Shown here: positions 21,909 to 33,922 of the stretch, piece after piece
Numbering within the stretch: position 1 is the first letter of the stretch
How the letters are laid out: each line of letters opens with the position of its first letter
Assembly: GCF_026914185.1 (NCBI RefSeq)
Contig: NC_070565.1
Coordinates: 6,634,001 to 6,698,000 of the forward strand
From: Puccinia triticina
Taxonomy: Eukaryota > Basidiomycota > Pucciniomycetes > Pucciniales > Pucciniaceae
DNA length: 64,000 nt
Reading direction: 5' to 3'
Notes under the pieces: generated by a model
Database searches by the model: none
Seen by the model: the letters and a program-made list of their open reading frames with translations, nothing else
What the model was told of the DNA's origin: nothing
Program-made: the position numbers and the translations under genes

Positions 21909-22167
21909 GGAAAGTGTGAAGACGTAGGGAGGGTATGTATGCCCGGCGATTCCGGAATACGGCACCAGAAACCGGAGCATTTCAGACAGCTGAAGTAATC
22001 GGCCTGATGTTCTTACAACCGGCCAGCTTGTAGTTCGAAACTCCATTTATATCCCTGCCGTGAAGGCACAATGCCCCAGGCAGGCTGATCGGGCCTGTGC
22101 AGTCTTGTGTCCCCCTTTCCAAGCGATATTGAACATTTACACTCGAATCCCTGATTGGGCCAACAGC

Positions 22168-24245
22168 ATGCGTGTTGTAATCAATTCGACGCTTTCTGCC
22201 TACCGCACCCCCAATTCATCAGTTTTAGTTGTGTTGGGATTGATCATTGGTCAATGTTTCTGTCTTCCAATGCTCGGAGAGATCCATCACACTCCAACGC
22301 TCGCGGAGGGGGTAGGGTGTGAGTAGCCAAAGACCAACCCATCCTTTCATTTGATCAAGAACATCAGCAGCTACCTGCAAGCTTCTCGTTACATGGCTCA
22401 CCTAATAAGTTTTTGCCTTCCGCAGCAGAGATACACGAAAACCATTGGAGTGCTTTGACACTGAAACAATTGGGTAGCAGTGAGTCGAGTCTATCTCAAT
22501 TTTCAACCACGTTAAATTGTAGAAGATACAAACTGATTATAATTGACCACACATTAGCTATATCTGGCCAACGTGCTGGCCCCGATGGAGGTCCAAGTAA
22601 GATTCATCAAGTGCCAGAAGCAAGTAAGGAAGAGTTAACCTAGCCAATTTTTCAGATGGGACTTACGAATCTACCGCTTTACTGACGTGGTGTAATTTGT
22701 TCCGCAAAAGTTTTGGCGCCCGACTGTGAGTCTTTAAGATATTCCAACACTGTGTCACATCCTATCCAGCTAACATGGCCTTCTTTTTTTTTTTGATCGC
22801 AACGCATCCGCAGTGCCTAGCGCCCTGGAAAACGAAGTATTGAAACCATTAGAAATGCTCACAAACCACGAAGTCACTGGTTTCACTCAAGAAGCTACTG
22901 AAGCTCTTTCACTTCATATCGCTTATCTCGATAAGTTCATCACAGAATATATGAGATCTCCCACAAACCCCAACCTGCCAGGTGCCCGGATAGCCTCAGA
23001 TTTCTTGCAGAGGACCGAAACAGTCATGGAAATCTTGCGGACATCAAAAAGCACATTTTTTCATATCGACAAAGCGGGCGCTCCCCGCAAGATATTAGCA
23101 CTTGACCATCTGAACGAAGCCCTCGTCAGATTTCTAATCATCTTTGAAAGGCACAACCTTGCTTCTCCAGAGTGGCTAAAAGATCTATTAAACAAGGAAA
23201 AAGGAGTTGAAATCATATTCAACTACGTCGCGCGCAGGTTTCCAGGGCTGAGAGATCACATCGATGTCACCAGTGCTTATTTGATCACTGACTTTAAGAA
23301 AGCCCTTCAAGAAAGCCCTTTCACTGCAGAGCTCAAAAAACTCTTGGAATGTAAGTTCACCTTGACCAGTCACTACATAACCAATCCCCATCAGACTGCA
23401 AGTTGGGATGTGCCACCAAGAATGTCAATGGAACCTAACTTAACGCCCTTTAATTACTTTTTTTTGCTTTATCAGACTTCGATCGTCCAGGCTGGCACCG
23501 GCTAGAGCACTTACACATAAGCAGCCAGTTATCTGCGTTCGAACGTTCCTTTGATCCGGAGGTCATCAGGGCTCCGGTTTATAGTTTTCCACCGCGATTC
23601 ATGGAGCTCACAAAAGCTGGCTGGTTGGATACGGATTACCGAGATTACCCGGACTACCAGGCGGACATTAAGACCTTGATTTCAAGCGTGGTGCACCAGA
23701 TCTACCCCATCAGCATGCAATCCAGCAAGATCAACAGATCGCACCCGAGCATTAAGATCGTGTCCTTGAAAATCTTACACAGCATGCTGCGATTCTTGGC
23801 CCGATATCATATCTATGAAGGTCCAACGGAGGAGGGGAGGATTTTGCCTCAGCTAACTGAATCGATGAATGTTGTATGGCTCGAAGAGTTCGATAGAACA
23901 ATCATACTATTCTCTGATACACTCAAAACAATCTATCTTGATTATGGCGAGAGCATGCAAGACCAAGACCTGATTTGGGAAATCGACAAATCTATCCCAA
24001 TGATTTACTTGACGGACATCATCGACACTCAGCCTTGGATATTCTCAGCTCGGCGTTTCGGACTTTCTATCGATGCTCAGACAAAACGTAACGTTCTTAA
24101 ATATTATCCTCAACTTCCTCTTTTTGCACAGATGACCAAAAACATTTTGGAACATCTTGCCACTACCGCAAATCTCGAGTCACGTGATCGGCTCAGAGTA
24201 ATGCAAGGAATTCTTCTCCATCCTGAGAGTTATATCAATGCGTGA
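22168..24245 (+). CDS. Novel secreted protein, six exons
   Basis: Exons 22168-22318, 22426-22479, 22558-22596, 22656-22725, 22821-23350 and 23476-24245 sum to 1614 nt (537 residues), all with GT-AG borders and consistent phase. Exon 1 encodes a signal peptide: a ~17-residue polar start, hydrophobic core SVLVVLGLIIGQCFC, then LPMLGE. The mature part is mostly alpha-helical in look, moderately acidic, with few cysteines. Recognisable local patterns are NHWSALTLKQLGS, LLTWCNLFRKSFGARL, FLQRTETVMEILR and DDR-free segments such as FDRPGWHRLEHLHIS. No catalytic motif or known domain is seen. I infer a lineage-specific secreted protein, possibly a host-directed effector. The start is the only ATG placing a signal sequence; an upstream non-coding exon is possible. 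Confidence 0.7.
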
Positions 24246-25657
24246 TGGTCTTATCTTAGTTGTGCATTATGCTTGATTTTATTGTTCTTTGATTGGATTG
24301 TTCAATAATCATATTTCTTCAGACCTACTTCGCGCAGAGGAAAACTATTGGCGCACAGGATCGACCCTCTCCTGACGTCGACGCCGCTGTGCGCGCAAGC
24401 TGAAATTTACTTCGCGCACAGAAAAGAAGGGAGAGGGTTTTTCCAGTTTTTTTTTTTTTGGTAAATACATCAAAAGAGGGGTTTTTACTTGCCCCCTCCC
24501 CAAATTATCAGGGTTGTTGGAGGCATCCTTGTGAACACAAAAAATATACATTTTCGTTACTGCCCTCCCTTCCCCAGGAATCAACTCGTACATTTTCGTT
24601 ATGGTCATTGATATAGAGGGTTTCCTGAGCCCTGTCGTTTGTCTAAGAATATATACCGCTTGGCCAAATGATCCTGCGCCGCTCATGATCTCGCCTGAAG
24701 ATCCTCCTCCGCACTCCCTGTCTATTCCTTTTTCACCCATCCTTTCAAACCTGCTTCTGACTGACTCCCGTCATCAGCTGTTGCAGCTGTTCCAGCTTCC
24801 GAGTAGGTTCAAATGAATGCTGCCGACCCTACCCACTCCGGATTCCATCTTTGATTTTGGTAAATATGTTGGACCTGAGAGTCACGTGTTGATGAGCGGT
24901 CTGGCGCATGCTCCGAGAATAGATGTCGAGCGATGTCGATGCTGATTAATGTCCAGATCACCAACATTAGTTTACTGGGGGCAGCACGCCAGTTACTTGA
25001 CACTGAGAGCTTCCGGAGGGAGGTGCGGAGGCACGGCCCACTTGATCCTCCTCGTTGCACTGCCACTTGAATATGGCGCAGTGCTCAGCTGATCGGAGTT
25101 GAGAGAGCGATGGCCATACCGGGGTATGTAAATCGCCATAAAGAAGGCAAAATACGTGATCTCATGGCCATCAGGGTGACCCCGGGAGTTGGGATCACCG
25201 GCCCAAGGTCATCACGGCAGGCTTGACTGATTGCCCAACAGTTGAACTGGACCCAAAGTGAACATTTTAGGGCGGGTATGTAAGTATGTATGGGGTTATG
25301 CGTGCAGTACAGCTGGGCGTAAGTCCATAGCGCTCGACAGTCCCCGGGGTTCTTTGAACCCTTTTTATGTATGTAGCTGCTGCCTGAGTGTCTGCCATTG
25401 AACCCCCCAGCCCATCAGTTTCCAAGAACCACCCCGGCAGCCTCCAACCGAGTCCATTGAACGAAGACACCTTGCCAACCGAGACAGCTCACAGTACAGC
25501 TTCACCTACACCCTTCTCGACCCCAGCTTCCTGTTCCCCACCATCGCCACAAACTATTGCCCCCCCCCCCCTCCTCACTCTCAACTCCAGATTCCTACGA
25601 CACACCCAGCTCAGAACCTCCATCCGGAAAGCCATCACCATCACCATCACCATCGAC
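24246..25657. other. Intergenic, no gene seen
   Basis: This holds the terminator side of the secreted-protein gene and the promoter of the phosphatase-like gene. Short repeated text around acttcgcgcaca occurs at 24328 and 24410. No supported coding sequence. Confidence 0.5.
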
Positions 25658-26530
25658 ATGGGTTACAAGAAAATTCACATTATCAGGCACGCGGAAGCCG
25701 AACATAAGTAAGCTGTCTGCTTGTTTATGTTTCCCGCTATCATTTCACGCGAAATTATAGGAATACTAATCCGGATTTCGACTTGCTTTCCTCAATCTCC
25801 AGTGTAGATCAAGATTATTACAGGTTCCCCGATGCAGTCCTCACGCCGTTCGGGAAACAACAATGTTCGGTTCTGGACCAGTCGACCGAGCAGACCATCC
25901 AACAGACGGCAAAACTGCTCGTGAGCTCGCCCCTGCGACGGACCTTACAGACGAGTCTGATAGGGCTGCCCACGCTGATCCGCCGCCTGGGCGGGCCGAG
26001 CTCCATCATTGCGCTGCCGGAGCTGCAAGAGAACTCGTCGTCGCCTGCGGACACGGGGAGCTCGAGAGAGGCCCTCGAACAGATCGAGGAATTTGATGGC
26101 ATTGACTTCGGAAGACTCGTTAAGCAGTGGAATTCCAAGACCGGCTTCTGGTCCCCCGACCCTAAATCCCTCAAATCCAGGGCCGCTTGGACTCGCAAAT
26201 GGCTCGCCGAACGTCCCGAGGATGAAATCGTCGTCGTATCTCATGGATCCGCTCTCAGATTCCTAACAGAAGAATATGGCTCTCATGGCGTGCGTCTCTC
26301 TCTCTCTCTCTCTCTCCAATCTGCCCTTTTTCTACGACCTACTCATCAAATTGCATACTTTTTCTTTGCAGTTGTGGAACAATTGCGAATGCAGATCATA
26401 CGCATTAGTCCCTTCATCCTCCTCTAAAAGCTTCAAACTCGTCCGACTACCTTCCTTTCCCCAAGAACAAAAACCTATCATCCAACAATCAAGTCTAATC
26501 ACCACTTGCGATCCCATCGAAAAACAATAA
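25658..26530 (+). CDS. Histidine phosphatase family (phosphoglycerate mutase-like)
   Basis: Exons 25658-25707, 25803-26289 and 26372-26530 sum to 696 nt (231 residues). The N terminus KKIHIIRHAEAEHN carries the catalytic Arg-His (R-H-A) of the histidine phosphatase superfamily. SSPLRRTLQT is the conserved second Arg helix, and VVVSHGSALRFLTEE holds the second catalytic His. LWNNCECRSY closes the domain as in small fungal cytosolic members. It is too short for a glycolytic mutase and probably acts as a phosphatase on a small molecule or protein; the substrate is unknown. Intron 2 starts GTGCG followed by a (TC)n run (26290-26312). Confidence 0.85.
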
Positions 26531-27671
26531 CTGTCTATCACGACCCCCCCCCCCTTTTTTGTACATAACCTTTCCCCCCCCTCCTTCTTATAAATCGTTT
26601 ATCGGGCTCGGGGTTTTCTGCCGTTTTCTCTTCAGCGTTTTTTTTTTTCTTGGTGGGGATTTTCTTCCCATCTCATATGAACCTCTTTTTACACATATGT
26701 ATTCATTCTTTTGTTTGTGTTATTGCTGACATGAGATCACCCAGCCTCGGCCCAGCCACCCACCACACATCCTGCCTGATCAAAGTACCAGTTTGTAGTA
26801 GTTCTCTTGCTTACTTCGATTATTAATTGTTGTTGTTGTTTAGGTTTTCCTTTATTTTTCTACCTTTGGACCTCTCATTCTTCTGCAATCAAACTTGCTT
26901 AATTGATTCATCTACATGCATTGGTGTCATTAATGTGCACGGATGATCTAGCCAACAGTGAAACAATCCAACACAATGCCGGTATTGGCGGATATGGTGG
27001 GGTGTGTTGTTTTTTTCAATACATCAGAATTTAATACCGTATGTCTTAACAAAACAATATGATACACGGCATTGTATTGAAAAAAACCCAATACTGTGAA
27101 GATCCCAGCAATACACAGAGTATTGCATTGTATGGCAAACCAATACAATTATGTGTTGGACTCAAAACCAATCTGACATTGATAAATACCAAAACGTGTA
27201 CATGATTGGGTTCATTGTTGATATAGCACACATTGCAATGAGGTTCAGTATGAGCAGATGTGGCCCAACAATGGGTGACCTGCCATTGGAACCCCTCTAA
27301 TGCTGCATTCCAATTCTCAAGTGTTGGTGTTGGTGAGCAGTCAAGGTCAATCAACTTTCATCACCAACTGAAGTTTGGGATTTAGACTTTGATGCTTCAA
27401 GCCAGGCATTCCAGATCCACTTGAACTTCTGTAAGTCAACTTATCGAGTCCACATCAGATCTATGTTGGAATAAGCTAGAGTAGCAGAAGATAATCAAGT
27501 TCAGATTGATCTTGCATTCCATTGAAATCCGGATATCATAAGAATTTACAAAAGTTTGGATCAAGTTGAACCTGGCCAATATTTGGGGAAGAATATGGCT
27601 GGCAAGATTCTTATGCCCAGACAAAATTGTCAATATTGAAGAATGATAACTTAAATGAAGAAAAACCCAGC
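26531..27671. other. Intergenic, no gene seen
   Basis: T- and C-rich 3' flank of the phosphatase-like gene, then AT-rich sequence without supported coding frames. Confidence 0.5.
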
Positions 27672-30314
27672 TTAAGCAGTCAAAGATTCAGGAGGTTTAC
27701 CAGGTAGTAAGTTGAATCTATACATCTTATGACGTTGCTGGAGGGAAAAATTATCCTGAATTCTATGAAAAATGTTGTTGATAATCTGATGATAATCATC
27801 CATTCCTTGAAGAGATCTTTTGACATTGTTGGCCCTTTTATCTCTTTGGGACATCAGCTGGTGAATTTTGTTCCAATTGTGAAAAACATATTCAACTGAA
27901 CTGTTCCATTCATTAATTATTTCCTTTTTTAAATACTTCAATGGTATATCTTTCAACCTGTTGTCATCCAGCTTCAGAGGCTTGTGCATCAAGATGAATT
28001 GCTTCTTATCAATCATCTTCTCCATCTCTATTTTCATTTTAGGATGTACTGGAACATCATCGACCACTGCAGATTCCAACAATTGATAACAGGAGCCTGT
28101 CAGGTCTTGATTGAATCCCCCTTTTTTAAAAAAAAGAAAAAATATACTCACTCCATGGGACCCCAAAGTTCTCTGATTCTGGATTCTTCTGCTTGGGAAA
28201 GAACCCATCCAGAACTTTATTCCTCAACTTTTCTGGATGTTCCAACTTTTCCTCTATGGGTTGCCTTTGTTCCTTCTTTATCCTAAGCTCATTCAGTATG
28301 CTAGTCCTAGCTGGCAATTCTTTTGTGAAATAAACATTCCAAAATTTTGAAGCCCAAAGTTCATCTGTAGCATGATCTCTTGCTGTGGTTTTGATTGATT
28401 TTGATTGTAGTTTTTCCAAAAAACTTGCATAGTTTCCTTGCCTCAATTCATACTCCAGGTCTTCCTTGTGTTCAGCAATAACATCTTCCAGATAGTGTGA
28501 TAAGGTTAAAGATCTAAATGATTTATCTTTTGATTTGTCTTCCAATATAGCTGCAAATTGTTTATGAGCTCGAAAGCGCAGCCGTTCTTCAAAAAGTTTT
28601 GGAAGATTAATTATATCCATTTTATCTCTAAAACTTTTAACTGGATCGGCTTCCCAATATGGATAAAAGTAATTGCGCTCCTCTTGTGTAAGTATCCCTT
28701 CAGCTGCTCGTTTTGACTTCTCGGCATCTGTCAACTCGTCCAAGAATTTTTGAATTGAGGTGTGGGTCAACGATGACATCATGATTGGGATAGATTCTGC
28801 CTCCAACTCATCGTATACTTTGATTGGTGCTTTTAGCTCTTGTTCTAGGCTTTCCATGAATGCGAGAGGATCCTCGCTTGATGTAATGACCCTCGCATGC
28901 AATTCCAGAAAACGCTTATCATTAAGAATTTTGTTCTCTTTTAATCGAACCAAGAAATGTTTAATAGAGTCTTTATCAATTGGCAAGTGCTTTTCTTTCA
29001 ACTTCTTGAAGAGGTTAATCCCTCGTTGCTCCTTGATGTATTCCAATAAATGTGTGTATTCTTCTTTTGATACGGATGCCGCTTTTAGCAAGCCATTGTA
29101 TTCATCACGGGGAAGTCTATGTTGAAATTTTTTCCGAAAAGTAGTAAAATTGACCTGCCACTTGCGAGTCAATTCTTTTAATGTGTTGTAGATCTCCTGC
29201 GCAGATTTCTCGATGCCAAAGTAGGCTTTGAACAGCTGAACTTGAAAGTCTTTGTGTTCTGAGTGAATGAGATCGTCAACTTTGACTCGGTAAGCATTTT
29301 CCATGACTTCTGTATTCTTAGTAAGACTCTCCAACATGTGGGTTAGCTCGGCATGGGCGTCATCCCTTATACTCTGTTCCAACTGTTTCACTATCTGGGC
29401 CAAATGAAATTGCAGCTTGAAGTCCAATATCTTTTCTTGAGCAAATTTGAACCTTTTTGCGATGCTGGTGTGAGTTTCTTTCAGCCATTCTAGATCAGTC
29501 TTTCTCTCGGACCGTAAGGGTGAATCTTTAATCAGCTGCTCAGAGATAAACTGAAATTCTTCATCAGAGCTTTGAGGAACTGAGGTTAACTTTTTAACCA
29601 AGTGTCTTCTGAATCGCAATCCCTTTCTGACCCCTAAAATCCTTATTTTTTCACGGATCCCCATTCCAACGTCCAATTCTCCTTCCAATTCTCCTGCCCT
29701 CTCTTCTGCAAGTATTTTGATTTCTCTTGAATTCCAATTACGAAAATGATTTTCAAGTTTCAACCGTACGGCTTTATTTGTTTCCTCCTTGACGTGTAAT
29801 TGCACAGCATCGTGCAGACCCTGATCTAATTTGTTTTGGAATAATTTCCATCCACCTGTAATACCTTTGAGCTGTTTTTCAGCTTGGAATTTTGATTTGG
29901 ACATTGTGAGGATAGGTTTTAATTTTCTTTGGACTTGGTCAATTTCCCCCAACAGCGCTGAATCCTTTCGCTTCTCAGGAGGAAGGCTTTTGATCCACTC
30001 CGTGCGAAACTGTTGAAGCAAAAAATCAGTGTCAGGAACTATTCTGAAGGTTGCGTCCCCCCGTATGGTTTTTTCTGAGTGCTCAATAACTGAATTCACG
30101 ATGTTGACTAGATTAAGCGGAGATTGTCCAAAGAGAAAGGAGAAGTAAGATCAGATGGCGAAGTTGTATTGGAGAAAGAAAAATTGGCCCAAATTACAAA
30201 CCTGTATTTTCAGCTAGTATCTTTAAATCCTCGGGAGTTTGTGATGATTTCACCTGTGAAGGATTCTGGTAGACTGCCTCGTAATGAGGTACAGGTTCAT
30301 CATCCCTATCCAAG
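27672..30314 (-). CDS. Large uncharacterised helical protein, one frame discontinuity
   Basis: Exon 30314-30202 (DRDDEPVPHYEAVYQ, TPEDLKILAENTG) joins the exon starting 30107 (VNIVNSVIEHSEKTI) in frame across a 94-nt GT-AG intron. The long exon runs to ~28,150, and a second frame 28120-27672 continues with GFNQDLTGSCYQLLES to a stop. The two frames meet at a T8/A6 homopolymer (28121-28145). Either a 1-bp indel (biological or assembly) breaks the gene or a 31-nt intron is spliced, which is too short to be likely. The protein is ~850 residues, Lys/Glu-rich and predicted helical, with no domain I recognise. The first exon, perhaps with a signal peptide, lies upstream of 30314 and is not resolved. 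Confidence 0.6.
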
Positions 30315-31572
30315 CTGGGGGAATGGGACTAAATAGGCTAAATAAGATACTACTGGACACCTGTCCAGAACACTTGATGGGGCTTAAGGTGGCTTACCAA
30401 TCTTCTATACGGAGCCCTGGAAAACCAAGTTTTGAAGGGTCAGACTTTCATAATGGATTGATGTTTAATGTGTGGCTCACAGGCTTTCGGGCATCGGGTA
30501 GCTTGAGGCACCGGCCTTAGCCCATGGTGACTGTCTTCCCAGAGTACCAATTCGGCCTTGAGCGGGACTCGGGGTTGTCCCCCTTACTTCCCTCAATCCA
30601 AAAGGGATCCGGTTTAGCGGTGGATCTACTCTAGGGGCAGTGGATTGGAACAGTAGAACAAATATCAGACCCGTTGTAAAGCTGCAAAGATACATAAATA
30701 ACTTCTCGGAAGCAAATGCTAAGACTGGGTTGAGTAAGGTCGGTCAAAGATGGACTGTGCTTCAGGCTACTTTTGTTAAGCCCTTCGAATTGTGGAAATC
30801 CTTGGTAGCAATAAGTCAAGTATTTAAACGGCCTGTTTTTAAACGAATGTAATATGTTGGTCAGATGAATAAGAAAGGAAAATCACAGTGGATGAACGAC
30901 CAGAGTCAATAACCTCTTTTGTACGTAACAAGCAAGTACTCTGTCTTGTCGCGACATCTCCAGTTTCTCCAGCCGACCCCCTGGCCGGCCCCCAGAGAGA
31001 AAAGCTGTTGCCAAGAGCCGGATTGTTGGATCGACGAGGACAAGCGACTCGGCCATACATAGTAGCGATATGTATGATGCGAGGAACGGGCCCGTCGGGG
31101 CTGTTAGGCTCGGTAACCGCTTTGTCGGCCTAATATTTGATGTGCTTCAAAGTACAACTTTCAAATTGTATGTTGTCTGTGCCACTGAGCGCACATCACT
31201 AAGGCAATTACCAAGAGTGCTCAGGGTACGGATCTTTCTGCCCACCCATTCTACACAGTTGTGAGAAGCCGCCGCAAGAGGTTATATCTGGGGGAAATGC
31301 ACAGTTTGCTACCTTGCTCTTATATAACTTGCCAGGAGAAATTTTGTCCGGAATCAAAGCTCACGGAATGTAATACAGCCCAGAAAGACGAACCACACAA
31401 AAAGAAAAAAAATCAAAGCAAGCTGTGCTGTGCCTAAGGTACTGAGTGACCATTTGAAGCAAACAATTCAAGAGCAAACACCAAACTATCCATTTCAGTC
31501 GTTCAATCAGGTTAACGAGCTCGTTCTAAACAAAAAGGATACTAGAAAAACTCGAAGTGGAGGAAATCCAGA
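30315..31572. other. Intergenic between unknown gene and RanGAP 3' end
   Basis: This contains the unresolved 5' exon(s) of the upstream minus-strand gene, with a candidate donor gtaagc near 30395-30400. Otherwise no supported gene. Confidence 0.4.
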
Positions 31573-33205
31573 TCAGGTGAATTTCAAGGCTTCGATTGTC
31601 TGAGTTAATAAGTCATAAAGACCGTCTTCTTTGCTCGGCTTCTCTTTTTTCGATGAGGACGATGTACTGGTGGTGTCTGTCTCCTCAGTTTTACTCTCCG
31701 GAACTTTCTCGATGATGTCTGGCTGTATATCTTGATCAGCACTTGTAGCAGGAACGGATGTTGAAGTAGGTTGAGGTACATTTTGCTGGGAAGATGAACT
31801 TTCCGGCCGCGGGCTTGGCTTCGTGGCGATTTCTTCTCCATCTGTGGTTGCTACTGGATCGTTTGCTGACTCCTCTGCCGTGACAGAATTTTCGGCGACC
31901 TCGCTCTCCTCCTCATCATCATCAGACGCCTGAGAACCTTCGTCTTCATCTGTTTAGGCAAAAAATTGTAAGAAATTCCGCGAAAGTAACACTGCTTGCA
32001 TCCACGCGCAAAAGTAGAGGCAAATGGAAATTCCAAACCCACCATCAGATTCCCTTTCAATTATTTCATCAAGTTCATCCAATTCAGCCCCGTTCTCCCA
32101 TGCGTCCAGAGCTTCTTTCATAGCACCCCAGATGCCCGACAGTTCACCGGCGGCGTCTGCGTCTCCGTAGTTATCATTCAACTCGACCTTTTTCAGTTTC
32201 GAACCGAATTTCTTAACGTAGTCGACCAGTAAACCGACAACCTCTTCGTCAATTTCACTTCCGGAAAGTTTGAGATGTTCGAGTTGAGGATTGTTGCCTA
32301 GCTTGAGAGCTCTTGCAATCATCGCGCCACCTCGTGGTTTTAAAAGACAGTCACCCAAATTCAATTCGCGTAAGGCGCTCAGATGGGGCAGCGCATTGGC
32401 AACAGCCTTCGATCCTTTCTCGGTAGCCGTATTGTCCCACATATCCAAGACTTGTAACTTCGAACAATGAGAGAGGCCTGCCATGATGGGGTCCCAACCG
32501 TTGTTTCGGATGTCATTTTGGAATAATCGAACCTCGATCAACTCTGGGTGAACTTGAAATGCCCTGCCCCAGGCTTTAGTCGAGCCATTTTCGCACCGAT
32601 TTCGACCACATACGATTTTTCTTAATCGACTGGTTTGGCCAGCTTCTTGTGATTTCACCCCAAGTTGATGCAACGCATCCGCAATCACCGTAGCGCCCGC
32701 TGGTCCTAAACCATTGTTCGCGAGTCGGAGTTCTTCGAGGGGAAGATGGGACGACAAGAACGGCACCATCACGTCTACACATCGGCCGCCGAAGGCGTTA
32801 TCGGACAAATCAACGATCGTTAGGTTTTGAAGGTTGAGGAGCGAGTTGCATAGAGAGCCCAACGATTGGGGGATTTCAGATATCAACCTCCCGGTAAAAA
32901 TGTCAGCCAGGTCAGCCTCCTTCAGAACCCCCGGGATCAAAAGAGTGTGCTTCAAGTCAATATCGATTTCTTTCGGTCAGGGTATAGAAATCAGAAGAAT
33001 GCCGACAGACCTTCAGCTTCGCCTTGTCTTTCAAGACGATTCCAATCTGTTCGCAAGCACCAACTCCAAACGTATTACCACCAAAGATAACGACTTCGAC
33101 ATCTTGATCGGCAATCAGGGGTTTCAGGTGCGGATCGATTGCGTCACCTGAATCGCATTTCAAACTTTGACCCTTGAGTGAGAATACTGAGTCTGAAGTT
33201 GACAT
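31573..33205 (-). CDS. RNA1: Ran GTPase-activating protein (RanGAP/Rna1)
   Basis: Exons 33205-33011, 32949-32043 and 31949-31573 sum to 1479 nt (492 residues). Leucine-rich repeats of the ribonuclease-inhibitor type fill residues ~30-350: IFGGNTFGVGACEQI, LTIVDLSDNAFGGR, LRLANNGLGPAGA, VCGRNRCENGSTKAW, LRELNLGDCLLKPRGG. These follow the Rna1 order, and NRCENGS matches the conserved N-R-x-E-N-G-S segment. A long acidic tail (DELDEIIERESDG, SDDDEEESEVAE) precedes a Ser/Thr/Pro linker and a short C-terminal helix (YDLLTQTIEALKFT). It stimulates GTP hydrolysis by Ran in the cytoplasm and so powers nuclear transport. The donor of intron 1 is the weaker GTCTGT. A MITE sits ~140 bp upstream of the start. 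Confidence 0.93.
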
Positions 33206-33342
33206 TATTGCGTGGGTTGCTCCTTCTGCTGCTGTTTTCCAGTCGTGAATATTTGGAACATTCTGTCGTTGATCGCTGCGCGCGCGGGAGTGAGCGTCTG
33301 CTGCGCAAGCCGCATGTCTCATGCTAACTTAACACAGACTGA

Positions 33343-33919
33343 GAGCATCTCCACCGCGGATGCTAAACCGGGTTCCCAGTTGCTAAACCAGATATAGCAC
33401 CCCAAACCCACTTGGTGCCAAACACACATCAAATCTGCCAACTCGCCTCTCGGGAGCTGTGTATCCTGTTCGCAAATTTGGAAACAGGATAGCACCCCAA
33501 CCTCGCGCCACCCTTGCGAGTATCACGCATCTCTCATGTGATACTCTCACCTTCTCCCTTGACAGCAATACAAAACCACACATTTCACAACCGCAAGCTG
33601 CCAATCATGGCAACTTGCAGTGCAAAGCTGCCTCGCTGCAGGTTGCTAAAACTGCGCCCTGTTGAGTTGTCTGTTAGTCTGCTACCATGATGTATCACCA
33701 CAATATGGAGGGCTGTTGGATCGACCCATGAGCACTACCAACCAACCACCCAGCTGGCAGCCACAAGCGTCTGTAGCCTAGTTGGTAAAGGCAGCACTCT
33801 AGTATGTGTCTCAGCATAGCTGATCACCAGACACATCTTCATTTTACAGTCTCTACACACCCCAGTCGCCAAACTCAAAGATTTGGCAATGCAGTTTAGC
33901 ACCCGCAGTGGAGATGCTC
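33343..33919. mobile_element. PIF/Harbinger-like MITE, 577 bp
   Basis: Ends GAGCATCTCCACCGCGG and (inverted) GAGCATCTCCACTGCGG match over 24 of 26 bases, and TGA flanks both sides (33340-33342 and 33920-33922). A GAGCATCTCC-type end with a 3-bp duplication is usual for Harbinger-derived MITEs. No transposase. It contains TAGCCTAGTTGG, a match to the Pol III A box, but no B box follows. Confidence 0.7.
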
Positions 33920-33922
33920 TGA

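Noticed and set aside
28121..28151. 31-nt intron in the large unknown gene
   Set aside because: It has GT and AG ends and restores frame, but it is shorter than any other intron inferred here and too short for normal spliceosome assembly. A homopolymer indel is more likely.
33760..33850. Possible tRNA from the A-box match TAGCCTAGTTGG
   Set aside because: No B box, T arm or acceptor stem follows, and the match lies inside a MITE.
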